Positions 1 through 9,185 of a stretch of DNA of 24,040 nucleotides are shown here, piece by piece. Position numbers and translations under genes: made by a program. Source of the stretch: Obelidium mucronatum (taxonomy: Eukaryota; Chytridiomycota; Chytridiomycetes; Chytridiales; Chytriomycetaceae); assembly GCA_025765595.1 (NCBI GenBank), contig JAIVFH010000371.1:1-24040 (forward strand). The letters are read 5' to 3'. The notes beneath the pieces are model-generated. The model did no database searches, was not told where the DNA came from, and saw only the letters and a program-made list of their open reading frames with translations. Within the stretch, counting starts at the first letter, position 1; every line of letters starts with the position of its first letter.

Positions 1-154
1 GGGAATTGTTTTCAGCTCTTGTTTCACGCAAATGCTGCGGTTACCTCGTTTCCTCTTGAGTCAAATTCATGGAAACAAGTGAATCAGGCGATAACAGCTT
101 CTTTTATCCGGAAGACGACAGCAGCATCCTGCGTCAATCCATTAATAAAAAAGG

Positions 155-2973
155 GGAGTCTCTGGAGATCGACAAATTGATCGTCGATACTACTTTATGC
201 CTGTTGATAAGGAGCCTTCTCATCTTTGGATTGCGGCATTTGGAAGCAATGGGGCTAAAAACTGCTGGTGCGGAAAATGCTTATCCAATCAGCCAAGCAA
301 GCTGGGACTCAGGCTGTGGATTCTCGAAGGGGCATCTCTGGGTGTGGAGCGTGGATCGAACGACAATTTTGGAGTTATGGTTCGCTTTGGAGGTTTGAAA
401 ATGTCAAGAACGGCATTCAAACAAGGTCCAAATCCAGCTTGGAATGAAGAGTTCTTTTTTGAGTATGGTCATTTTATCCTACCGTGACATGACTTCCCAA
501 CTAACTGTTTTCTCGTAGGAATGTAACATCCTGTACTCATTCCATACGATTATCAGTTAATTCTGGATTGAACTTGGATAATGGAGATTCTGAACTTGGA
601 TATATATTTTTCTCGCTTAACTCAATGAGTTTGGAAAGAAGAGTTGAAAATGTGGTATGTAAATTTTCCATTTGCCGATTCGCGCATTTATCAAAGCGAT
701 CAAAGATAAATCTTGTGGCACCTAATTCGGGTGGCCAAGAAAAGACAAGCAGTCAACCATCAATCAAAGTAGCCTATCTCCTGACGGTGAGCTTTCATAT
801 AACATCAGCGGATTATTAAGCAATGAAAAAAAAAATTTCAGACAAGTCAATCTCTTCCAATGGACTCATATCAAGAGCTTATCACCATGCTATCTGTTCC
901 CCCTCTGGAAGCTTTCCAGTTCTTGAGCGCCACTCTTCCTCATGACCACCGAGATGAATTCTACGACAGTTATTTAAACCTATTAATGGCCTTATCAACA
1001 CCAATTTTACCCGCGCTTACATGCTTGATTGATCGAGAAATATCAACCACGGATGATCCCAATATCTTATTCCGAGGGAACTCTGTCCTCACAAAAATGC
1101 TTGAGCGCTTCATGCGGGTAGTTGGATCAGACTATGTAAAGGAAACACTGCAAGAGCCCATTGGGAATATAGTGCAAAACGGCTGGACTTATGAAATCGA
1201 TCCAAATCGGATACATGTTTCAGAGGGTATGGATCCTGCAGAGGTATTGGAGCAGAATTGGAAAAAACTATTGCATCAAGTCGGAATAATATGGTCGGCC
1301 ATCGATTGCTCTGTGGATATGTGCCCAATGTTGGTGATTGCGTTTCACTTTTGATGTACCAACTAAACTCTTTCAAATAGAGCCTTGAAAGTCATATTCT
1401 CACGCATGAAAGCTTCGCTGAAGAAGAAATACGCTGAAGAAAAGTTCCAACAAATCGGGATCAGTGGGTTTATTTTCTTGAGGCTCTTCTGTGTTGCTAT
1501 TTTGGCTGTGAGTTTCCTAATTGAGATTTTTTCGATCTTGCATTTCTTTGTTAACCATCATTTTCTAGCCTAAGCGGTTTGGCATTGTAGCTCAAGATCC
1601 GGATGCTCCAACATTGCGAACATTAACACTAATAACGAAAATCATGCAGCATTTGGCCAACTTCAGTCAGTTTGGTGCCAAAGAGCGGCATATGGAGTAT
1701 TCAAATGAATGGATAAACTCCAATGCAACTGACATGAAAACATTTATCAATGACATTGCAGTAAGATTCCCATCCACATATTCAATCATTTTCGTTCTCA
1801 AAACTTACACACCGAAATTAAAAATAGTCTTTGCCTCCAAACACCGAACTCCCATCTCTATCTCATTTGCGAACTACAGACCCACATACTCTTGTATCCA
1901 CTATGCATCGCTTTTTATCAACTCAAACATCGGTGTTTTCCAACTCCCCAAATGCCGCATCCCCAATTTGCAAGTCAATACTCGCAGCAATCGATAAACT
2001 AGACTCTGAGCTGGAACAGCTATCTCGAAAGCTTTTGGCAGAGAATCAAATAGCCCAACAAAAATACGAATCAAACATCAGGCTACGATCACCCCAAGTG
2101 AACCCCCCGAAACGCCCTTCATCCGCCGTAGAAACCACTGATAAAAATATCGAGGCGCTACTACTCCCCGTGCAGCGACTTTCTGAAACTCAACGGTCGA
2201 AAACGCGGTCACAACCAACAATATCAAGCCTCAAAGGAATATCATCACCTGCGTCTTCAATAAAACAGCCTGTACCCGTGTTTGTAAGCCGACCCAGCAT
2301 CAAGTCTCCCATACTACGACAGGGAACCACAACATCACCACAAAAGCCCACCGAGAAATCATCCAAATCCAACAGCGAACGTACAAGTGAATCAACTAAT
2401 AACAATCGTGCCTCCGTGTTTTCCAAAAATCGAATGTCAATGAGTGCTGAATGTTTAGTCGACGCCAAATACGAAGACCGGATTCCACCTATTATGCCAG
2501 TTGTATCCACAGTGTATTACACGAATAAGCCACCTGATTTTGGCGATGTGCATGAGTCTCCTTTAGTATCTAGTGCGGTTCAACAGTCGCCGAATACAGG
2601 CACACCCACTGGACAGCGGGTGGGACAAACTCCGGACCAGCAAAAACAAGGAATTAGTGGATTCATGAATCGCTTCAAAGGTTCTGATGCACCAGTCGTA
2701 ACGAAAACTGGTTCTGCCAGAGATGGGCTGTCAAACGATGCTTCGCCAACAACAACCGCAGCGGAAGAGAAGCAGTTTACATTCATGACTCTTATCGGTG
2801 GTGGGACGGGGAAAAAGCATAATCATGTGTCTGGTGCAACAGCGGCAGCAACAACTGTTGCATCATTTCCACGAACAGGAGCATTATATGGTAAAAGCTC
2901 TGAAGATTCTGCAAAGAGGAGCAAGGATGAAAATCAAAGTGATGAAAAGAAAGATAGCACAAAAGTTCTCTAG
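155..2973 (+). CDS. C2-RasGAP protein (SynGAP/RASAL-like), 5' end uncertain
   Basis: Ras GTPase-activating protein, expected to switch off Ras-type GTPases at the membrane. Exons: about 155-483, 519-654, 706-786, 842-1329, 1381-1507, 1569-1760, 1828-2973; all phases agree. A C2 domain runs from RLWILEGASLGVE through NPAWNEEFFFE (about 310-460) to LGYIFFSLNSM (exon 2). The RasGAP domain fills exons 842-1760: LFRGNS contains the Arg expected to be the arginine finger, and FIFLRLFCVAIL matches the FLR motif that stabilises it. The stretch before the C2, RQIDRRYYFMPV, resembles a PH-domain strand. The last exon encodes a Ser/Thr/Pro-rich, probably disordered tail of about 380 residues. The start is unresolved: frame 1 upstream (LIKKGSLW) also looks PH-like but is one base out of frame, so an intron or a base error is possible near 150-170. 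An AATAAA lies at 3035. C2 plus RasGAP order is that of SynGAP/RASAL proteins. Confidence 0.88.
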
Positions 2974-3034
2974 AAAAGGACCAAACCAAAAGTCAAAAGT
3001 TTTATATTTACTTATTTACGCGTTTTTCATTACA

Positions 3035-3040
3035 AATAAA
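3035..3040 (+). terminator. Poly(A) signal AATAAA of the RasGAP gene
   Basis: AATAAA about 60 bp after the RasGAP stop codon, in an AT-rich stretch. Read from sequence; no transcript end can be confirmed. Confidence 0.5.
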
Positions 3041-3103
3041 AAAAATTAAATTAATAGATGTAATAAGTTGAAAAGCGCTTTAATTTTCAAAGCCTTGCAG
3101 GTT

Positions 3104-3440
3104 CTATTTACGCGAATGGTCTCCATGATTGTCGTCGCTGCCAACCACAGTACCTTGCTGCCACTCCGTCATCAGGAAGAAAAATCCCCTTTTAATGTTC
3201 CAGACAGCAACTTTTTTTGATTGAGATTTGATTGCATGAGGTGTCTTCATGGGCAACGCGTTGCAAGTTGCCTCAATGCTCATAAAACAGGAAAGTGAAC
3301 GAGTGGTAGACTTGTGGCATTTTGGGGCGTTAATCACCAGGAATAGTTGAAAAGGGAGTGGCGGCGGTAGTTGCCGACGGTGGAGTTGCAAGGGTTGGTG
3401 AGATCAGTGAAGGGGTTCTGGCGATGTCGATTTTTTTCAA
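3104..3440 (-). pseudogene. Degenerate partial copy of the malonyl-CoA decarboxylase locus
   Basis: Positions 3104-3262 match malonyl-CoA decarboxylase exon 2 (6540-6680): the minus-strand translation has ALPMKTPHAIKSQSKK against ALPMKTPHEIESESKR, then DDNHGDHSRK against DDHGDVSRK. Positions 3275-3440 match 7370-7565, the Pro/Ser-rich ORF upstream of that gene; for example plus-strand GTAGTTG-CGACGGTGGAGTTG against GTAGTTG-TGATGGTGGAGTTG. Both parts lie in the same orientation and order as the parent, but the roughly 700 bp separating them in the parent (intron 1, exon 1 and the spacer) is missing here. The reading frame differs from the parent, stop codons appear in the second part, and there is no start or splice structure, so this is a non-functional duplicate about 4 kb from its source. 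Confidence 0.75.
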
Positions 3441-3671
3441 ATGAATAATTCGTAGGTCACTAAATCCAATCATAGTCAGACAAAGATGTCAGAGGAGCCA
3501 CAGAACCCTTCTTGGTGGTTTGAAACAGCTAATCTGATGGAAGAAGAAACTCCGGAATACCGGCAATATCATCATACAGCTCATGGACATCATCCTTCAT
3601 AAATCGACTTTTGCTGACAGCACAAAAGCCAATTTGTGCTCCGGTGAAAAGAAAAAGCCATCACGCTCTCG
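3441..3671. other. Intergenic, no convincing gene
   Basis: A 38-codon plus-strand ORF starts at the ATG near 3486 (MSEEPQNPSWWFE...) and ends at 3603. It has no recognised family and no supporting structure. Otherwise nothing was seen. Confidence 0.4.
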
Positions 3672-4264
3672 TCAATTGGCTTCGGTTGGGATATGACGAA
3701 CGAAGACTTGAAAGTGATGATCTTTGCGGTACAGACCGCGCCTTGCCGGCGTCAAATTCTGACTTTCGAAGTAGGTACTGTCTGTAAATGCCTTTCTTTT
3801 GTTTTTAACGTCTTTAGAAGTGTCATGAAACAAAGTTCCCTTAGCAATAAATCGATATTCTGAAGACAAATCAGTCAGATATATAAAGCCAAAAGAAAAA
3901 AGAAATTCTTGCAACCTTCGGTTTTTAAAACAGTTTTTGAGTCCCTGATCACGTCATCAAAGCTTAACGGAATCTTCTCGTTGCTTTTCTCATAGACATC
4001 AAGCGTTCTCCTTCCAAGTACTTCATTCCATTCCTGCTTATCATTGAATTTCCAGATTTCAATCTTTTCAAGTTCTGGGATGAATATGTTGAACTGCTTT
4101 CTTGGGACTACGATGAGAAGTAAATAACCAGCAAGGACCAGCTCCGAGGAAAACTCGGCCACATCGAGACACCCCTCGGTCTTGACTGGCACAGAGTCCC
4201 CTGTTCCAATGCTGACCCAAATAACAGTCGGGACAGCGGTTGACACTGGCTGATTGTTTTGCAT
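3672..4264 (-). CDS. Small two-exon protein, weakly Crinkler-like
   Basis: Predicted 178-residue protein from two exons, 3916-4264 and 3859-3672, joined over a 56-bp GT...AG intron (3860-3915) that restores the frame (KTVLKTE then EYRFIAKGTLF). The N-terminus (VIWVSIGTGDSVPVKTEG, then LEKIEIWKFND) has the spacing of the ubiquitin-like N-terminal domain of Crinkler (CRN) proteins, where a small beta-grasp fold ends in an LTLWKV-like strand; the C-terminus HHFQVFVRHIP resembles the HxxVxxP end of that domain. Sequence similarity is low and typed from family memory, so the assignment is a guess. CRN-type proteins occur in chytrids and oomycetes, some acting as secreted or nuclear effectors; no signal peptide is visible here and no toxic effector domain follows. 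A 42-bp in-frame segment at about 4110-4150 could be a further intron. Confidence 0.45.
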
Positions 4265-4607
4265 TTCATAAAATACAATCTACTGCATACACATGTGTAA
4301 AATTAATCTAAAAATCTGCATACACTGCCAGACAGTGGCTTCACTTGTTTGATTGTCGTTGAAGCGGTATAGTGCTTTTTGCTTGAAATCGAAAAAAAGG
4401 TGTACAAATAAAGTTTTATGTGACATTTTGCGCCATCGCTGCCACTGACCAACCACTAGTCCAATCATGCCCGCAGTGCCTGCCCTAGGTTGGTAATATG
4501 CATTCCCACCGATTTCTGCTTCGATTGACACTGATTAAAGTACTGATTAAAGTCTTGCCATAACATCTGTTGGAATAACACAACAACATACATCAAAAAA
4601 TGGTTTA
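4265..4607. other. Intergenic spacer between CRN-like gene and malonyl-CoA decarboxylase
   Basis: AT-rich. A minus-strand ORF of 83 codons (4280-4531) has no family resemblance and sits where the promoter of the CRN-like gene and the 3' end of the decarboxylase should be; I do not call it. A perfect short tandem repeat, CTGATTAAAGT twice, lies at about 4530-4553. Confidence 0.4.
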
Positions 4608-4609
4608 TT
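4604..4609 (-). terminator. Poly(A) signal overlapping the decarboxylase stop codon
   Basis: On the minus strand the end of the gene reads CTT TAA TAAA, so AATAAA starts inside the stop codon. This implies a very short 3' UTR. Confidence 0.45.
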
Positions 4610-5865
4610 AAAGCTTCGAAGGTACATCCAAAACTCGAATCACCGGGCTAAAAGCTCGCCCAAGAAGCGAAGCAGCACGCGCTTCCCCACACGCCCACTG
4701 AAATTGTCCACTTTCTGAAACAGCAATAACCCCACCACCCGCCACATACCCTTCCCGATTCACTTCCAAGCTCTTCAAGTCGTACAGGTAATTCACCATG
4801 ATCCCAAAACTCTGTTCAATCCCCTTTTCAGAGGTATCACCCATCCAATTCAGTTGATATACACAGGCCCCGTTTCGGATATGGAAATTAGCGACAGGGT
4901 CCAAGGCCATTGTACGTTTCTTTTCAAGAAGAAGGTATAGCGAACAGAGGCGCATCAGGATTGGTTCAAGAATTTGTTGGACGTGAAGCGGCCATGACGT
5001 TTGTGGGGTTGCAAGAAGGATCTGTTTTTTTTACGTTCAGAGTTTAACTCAAAAAAGTTCCATGGATGTGTTTTTTTGGTTCAGTTTTACCTTTAAACTC
5101 AAAATCCCGTTCACATCCGCCGCTTCTTCAGCCCCACCAGGATTCAATGAATTCAGGGCTTGTTTAATTTCGCCTATTTCATGGGGCAGCAGCAGTCGGT
5201 GTATATTTCCCGACGTCGCTGATGATTCTGATTCATCAACTTCCAAATTCATTCGCGTGTCAAGCCAATTTCGGAATCCAGGAATAGGTGACAACGTTGT
5301 AAAAGTTTTTATATGCGGGAGTTTGGATTGTATTTCCTTCACAGCACGTTTTATAAGTCTAAGTGACAAAAAAAAAAGAGGTTCAGCTCCAGGTACACAC
5401 ACCAACAAACAAAAAAAAACTCCTTACAAATGCCCCAAATCAATTCCAGAAAGCCCCTTCTGCGGTGAAGAAATGGTATAGAATATCGCAACGCTTGCAT
5501 CTTGCGGTCGTATTTTGGGCGGATGATGGATAATAGGGTTGATGGATTGTTGAATTTCATTTTCAAATGACACCTTTTTTTGTGTTTCAAGATCATTTTA
5601 GGGTCTTGGACGTGTTTTGTTTTTTGGTGGCGGTCAGGGTTACGTTACATACATGTATGAATGCAAGTGGTTCCAGCGGCATGGCTTTGTGGAAGAAGGC
5701 ATAACACGCCCGACCCGGCAAAAGCCGCTCTTTTAACGCATCCCAAGACGGAACAGCATGAACAGCTTCATACTTGATTATCTATTTGCAACAACCCAAA
5801 CAGGGGGGGAGAAAGAGGGTTAATATTCTTGAACAATCGATAAAAGAAACACAAAATAAGAAAAC

Positions 5866-5904
<39 letters not shown>

Positions 5905-7017
5905 TCCAACACTTCCGCTGGAGAGCTCCACGTGATCCTTTCCAAATCCAAAAAGCTGATTCCAAACCAATCCTGCATTTTCCTCTTCAAAAGCTCGTTC
6001 ATGTGCTTCAAGTCGGGATCTGCATTGCTTTTGGGTAAAACGCTCTGTTTTTGTAATAGTAGTGTTTTTTAGAATTTTATACAAAAAAAAAAAATAGCAA
6101 CAGAAACGAAATAAAAACAAAATAAAATACCAGCAAGTCTTCCCGCATCTTCACAATAAACCGCATCCCCCCCGGGTGTTGGTAGATTTGAGTGAAAAAG
6201 CCCAGGAACCGTGGCTCCAAGGCATCGCGCAACTCTTGCTCCCACTTTGATACATTTTTTTCCTTCCTTGTTCTCGCGTTTTTGAGGGCGTCCGATTTCG
6301 TGAGGATGAGTTCGTGGTCAGGACCTAGTGGGGTTCAACAATCAAGAACGATTACCGCTTTGAATGAAAAAAAAAAAAAAAATTACCAAATTCTTTTGCA
6401 AGGACCTTGAGGAATATCGTTCTCCCTGCCTTTTTTCGAAAGAAACCGAACAAGTCAAAAAAAAAACTGGGTTTGACGGAAATCAAAAAAAAAAAAAAAA
6501 AACCTTATCCAGTCGTTGGTAAAAGTCTGCACATTTGAATCCATTCAATTTACGCGAAACGTCTCCATGATCGTCGCCGCCGCCGCCACTTGGAGAAGAC
6601 AAGCCCCCCTTCAACGCTCCAGCCAACAACCGCTTCGATTCAGATTCGATTTCATGAGGAGTCTTCATTGGCAACGCGTGGAGATCAAACTTGTAATCTT
6701 GAAAAACAAAAAAGAAATTAAAATTAAATCGGGTTGTTGTCACAATGACCAAAAACAAATTTACCAGGGTCTTTATCCGTCCGCATAATATCCTCCCAAT
6801 ATTTATCAAACGGCAAAGTCTCCGCAGTTTCGAGTTGTTTCGAGTAGTGTTTTGTGGTAGAGTCCAAGTGTTGGCTGATCTGTGCCTTGATGTTGTGTCC
6901 AGCGTAGCCTCGCTTTTTGTTGCCGTTGTTGATTGTCATGATGAATGCGTTGTTGTTGATCTTGTTGAATAGCAATGCAGTTTGTCGTTTGAGGAGTGTT
7001 AATCGTGGCGGTGGCAT
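4608..7017 (-). CDS. MLYCD: Malonyl-CoA decarboxylase, nine exons, MTS plus SKL
   Basis: Converts malonyl-CoA to acetyl-CoA and CO2, controlling malonyl-CoA in mitochondria and peroxisomes. Exons on the minus strand: 7017-6765, 6697-6504, 6429-6387, 6324-6131, 6044-5901, 5781-5653, 5573-5428, 5358-5091, 5021-4608; phases agree and give 594 residues (human about 490). The start MPPPRLTLLKRQTALLF is basic and amphipathic, like a mitochondrial presequence. The helical N-domain includes FYQRLDK and KVLAKEFG; the catalytic domain has ITWSSPAEVLEK, CYAFFHKAMPLEPLAF, TLSPIPGF (catalytic Ser) and LDPVANFHIRNGA (catalytic His), then LNWMGDTSEKG. It ends in SKL, a type 1 peroxisomal signal, as in animal MLYCD. 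Insertions: a Gly/Asp-rich loop in exon 2 and an acidic Ser-rich loop after the Ser motif. Several introns begin with GT followed by long T runs. Confidence 0.95.
5867..5899. repeat. Poly(A) tract of 33 within a decarboxylase intron
   Basis: Uninterrupted run of 33 A on the plus strand, which is T33 just inside the 5' splice site of the intron 5782-5900. Its length is probably polymorphic or imprecise in the assembly. Confidence 0.9.
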
Positions 7018-7192
7018 GATGGGTTGGTTTTTTTTATATGCTTTTTATTTTTAAAGTGCGCTGGATGATTCGGAATCACGGAAGAATACCAGGAAGAAAT
7101 ATTTAAAAATATCGAATGATAAACCAAAAAAACAACAACGGAGTAACAGCAAAATACAACGTGGAAGAAGAGGGAAAAAAAAAGACTCTCCC
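7018..7192. other. Spacer upstream of malonyl-CoA decarboxylase
   Basis: AT-rich stretch between the decarboxylase start codon and the end of the minus-strand ORF 7193-7570. It probably holds the decarboxylase promoter. An alternative is that it is an intron joining that ORF to the decarboxylase: a GT after TTTG near 7200 and an AG at about 7042 would keep phase. Homology does not require this. Confidence 0.35.
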
Positions 7193-7570
7193 CTATTTTC
7201 CACCAAAGATTCCTAACCCTTTCAAATTTGAAAAGAGTGATGAATCACGCTTCAGTTCCACAACTGGCGGAAGAGGTGGCGCATCACCATCAGGAATAGA
7301 GGGTCGATGGTGATTCCGTGTAGATAGTTGGGCAACTGTAATATCACTATTGTTCCCTCCCAATGCATTGCTCATCCAAGATGGAATCAAGCGGGAGAGT
7401 GAACGAGCCGCCAGCTCAGGCGGGAGACTTGTGAAGGATGGGGACGGCGAATCCCCAAGAGTAGTTGAAAACGGTGTGGCAGCGGTAGTTGGTGATGGTG
7501 GAGTTGAAGGGGTCGGTGACGTCAGTGAAGGGGATGTGCCCGTGTGTTGTTCGTGGCGATGAGCCGACAT
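7193..7570 (-). CDS. Hypothetical Pro/Ser/Thr-rich protein, 125 aa
   Basis: Open frame starting MSAHRHEQHTG (an in-frame ATG also lies at 7591, giving MDVLRIT in addition). The first half is a low-complexity SLTSPTPSTPPSPTT stretch; the second half is more ordered (ELAARSLSRLIPSWMSNALGG and SSLFSNLKGLGIFGGK). No family recognised. A degenerate copy of this DNA lies at 3275-3440, together with a copy of decarboxylase exon 2, so the ORF and the decarboxylase were duplicated as one block. It could be a separate small gene or an upstream exon of the decarboxylase; the basic MPPPRL start at 7017 argues for a separate gene. Confidence 0.45.
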   Translation of the reverse strand: MSAHRHEQHTGTSPSLTSPTPSTPPSPTTAATPFSTTLGDSPSPSFTSLPPELAARSLSRLIPSWMSNALGGNNSDITVAQLSTRNHHRPSIPDGDAPPLPPVVELKRDSSLFSNLKGLGIFGGK

Positions 7571-7591
7571 TGTGATTCGAAGTACGTCCAT

Positions 7592-8250
7592 TATTTCGGG
7601 GGAAGGTTTTGATAACTTGATATACTATATATTCCTATACTTTTTTTAGTTTTCGTTTCTTATGTAATCTTCATTGTGGGAGCTTACAGTTTTTAAAGAG
7701 AGACAGTGTTGTGGCTGATGGAGAGCGATCCTACTTCACGACCAACGTGGGAGCCTGATTTAGAGCACAGGACAAAGTAGTTCATAAACAAGCAAGAGGG
7801 GAAAGCTGCGGAGGGGGACTGGCGGGGCAGCTCTGATGGTCAACTTTGCTTTGCACTGGGATTCAAGTGGCGCAAAGAGATAGAGAGACGACGAGCTGAC
7901 GACTGGGGCAGAGTATCAGAGCAGCTGAGCTTGTTTTGTGTTCTCGAAGCGCTTCAAGCTGAGTATCTGCTTTCTGTAGGAAAGAAGTTTGGGGGAAGAA
8001 TCTCAATGATTCAGAATAAATTCCAATCGACCCACATCACTTCTTTTATTGCTTTCATAACTGCAATCCATCATCTCTTTCAAAAAGTTTGATTAATACC
8101 GCCTGTGTTTTGTATTGCAGGTTAGGGTTATTGATGGGATTGAAAGTGGATGAAAGTGGAAGATGGACGCTGAATGAAAGTACTTTGCTATATATCGGTG
8201 GAGATTACGCTCGTACCTCGCTCCATGTAGAAACTGACGAAAGCAATAGG
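7592..8250. other. 659-bp gene-free stretch
   Basis: No ORF with family resemblance, no tRNA-like box and no transposon terminal repeats that I can see. The region 7690-7990 is purine-rich and higher in GC than the flanks. A plus-strand ORF from 8089 (74 codons) runs into the hairpin cluster and has no support as a gene. Confidence 0.45.
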
Positions 8251-8251
8251 A

Positions 8252-8444
8252 TTCCGCCTTCGGCAGAAATGAACGCCTTCGGCGATGGTTCGGCGATAAG
8301 ATTCAAGGTGTAGAAATAAGAAGAAAGGAGGAATACACCGCCTATCGGCGGTACACAAGGAAGAAAAAAGAGCAAAATACCGCCTATCGGCTATCGGCGG
8401 TACACGAAGAAAGAAGAAAAAGGAAAATACCGCCTTCGGCGGTA
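8252..8444. repeat. Cluster of GC-rich hairpin repeats (CTTCGG/CTATCGG apex)
   Basis: Five or six short inverted repeats. 8252-8268 TTCCGCCTTCGGCAGAA (imperfect), 8274-8284 CGCCTTCGGCG, 8337-8352 ACCGCCTATCGGCGGT, 8378-8402 with a doubled TATCGGC core, and 8428-8444 TACCGCCTTCGGCGGTA (perfect). The last three sit in a tandem array of about 45-50 bp units, each followed by TACACGAAG-type sequence and an A/G-rich spacer. The TTCG versions read on the plus strand would form CUUCGG tetraloops. The array ends in a poly(A) run and lies just downstream of the bL35m stop codon. Confidence 0.9.
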
Positions 8445-8488
8445 CACGAAAAAAAAAAAAAAAAAAACTATAAATTTATACCTATACA

Positions 8489-9125
8489 TTATCGCATATA
8501 CTTTTTGCGGTGGTAAGGAATAAGTCTCCTCAATAATTTCGCCTGTTGGGCATTTGAGGTACGACGTTGACGTTTGCTTCGAGACTTCCAAGATCTGTTT
8601 TTGCGATTCAAGTGAGAAGTTCCAGCCTGAGCACGTTTAAAGACAGGCCCTCGATTGGAACTTGGTGATTTGATGAGCCATCTTTGGAAAAAGAGGTGTG
8701 TGTGTTCAGTTCAAATCAGGAAAAAAAACTCAAAACAAACTCAAAAGATCCAAAAAAATCACCTTGACAGAGCTCCACGATGGTTTTTAAGTTTATAATG
8801 CTTTCCCTTTCTTTTACTTGCGACTTTGACTGGTGTGGAGGAGAGGATGCATGTCAGTCCAGTGTGAAGGATCAAAAGCACACACCGTACCTTGGTTACG
8901 GAGTTGTACGGGCTTTAACTTCTTTTTCTTTGTTCCTGCATTTCCTCTCGCCTGGGAGATGTTTGCTACCGCTTGTGACAGTCGGGGTGGTTGGAGGATT
9001 GATGAGAACTTTGAGTTGACTGCAGGGTTGATTGATGCGGGAGCTGTTGATCGCAGGGCAAGCATCGAGAAGGCGCGGGTCAGCGGCGCTGTGACTCGCA
9101 GCGACTGGCGTACAAGAGCAAACAT
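8489..9125 (-). CDS. MRPL35: Mitochondrial large-subunit ribosomal protein bL35m
   Basis: Structural protein of the mitochondrial ribosome large subunit. Three exons on the minus strand: 9125-8891, 8829-8763, 8681-8489; introns are 61 and 81 bp and phases agree, giving 164 residues. The N-terminus MFALVRQSLRVTAPLTRAF is a clear mitochondrial presequence (Arg, no acid, amphipathic). The bL35 domain reads KGKHYKLKNHRGALSR, then FKRAQAGTSHLNRKNRSWKS and LLRRLIPYHRKK, matching the bacterial pattern of KTKSGAAKRF, a basic HLL.KKS..K.R segment and a final LPY. The domain is recognisable only after both introns are removed. It shares a 60-bp head-to-head spacer with PUS10. Confidence 0.92.
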
Positions 9126-9185
9126 TTGTCTCTCTTTTCTTTTTTCTTTTTTAATTTATTTTTATTCCACCTTTTATTTAACTAC
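9126..9185. promoter_or_regulatory. 60-bp divergent spacer, MRPL35 / PUS10
   Basis: All the DNA between the two start codons: pyrimidine-rich on the plus strand (runs of T and CTTTT), with AATTTATTTTTAT as the only A/T box. It must hold both 5' UTRs and the core promoters unless these extend into the coding regions. Confidence 0.55.

Noticed and set aside
69..398. Plus-strand ORF METSESGDNSFF, 109 codons
   Set aside because: Overlaps the C2 domain of RasGAP in another frame. The C2 and PH-like residues lie in the frame through 197-483.
4280..4531. Minus-strand ORF of 83 codons
   Set aside because: No family resemblance; sits in the promoter/3' region between two genes.
8121..8131. TTAGGG-like sequence, possible telomeric repeat
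   Set aside because: Only one and a half copies; chance occurrence is likely.
8089..8313. Plus-strand ORF of 74 codons
   Set aside because: Runs into the hairpin repeats, no recognisable domain, no splice structure.
8252..8444. CRISPR-like array
   Set aside because: Repeats are palindromes with variable loops and A/G-rich low-complexity spacers, in an intron-bearing eukaryotic genome.
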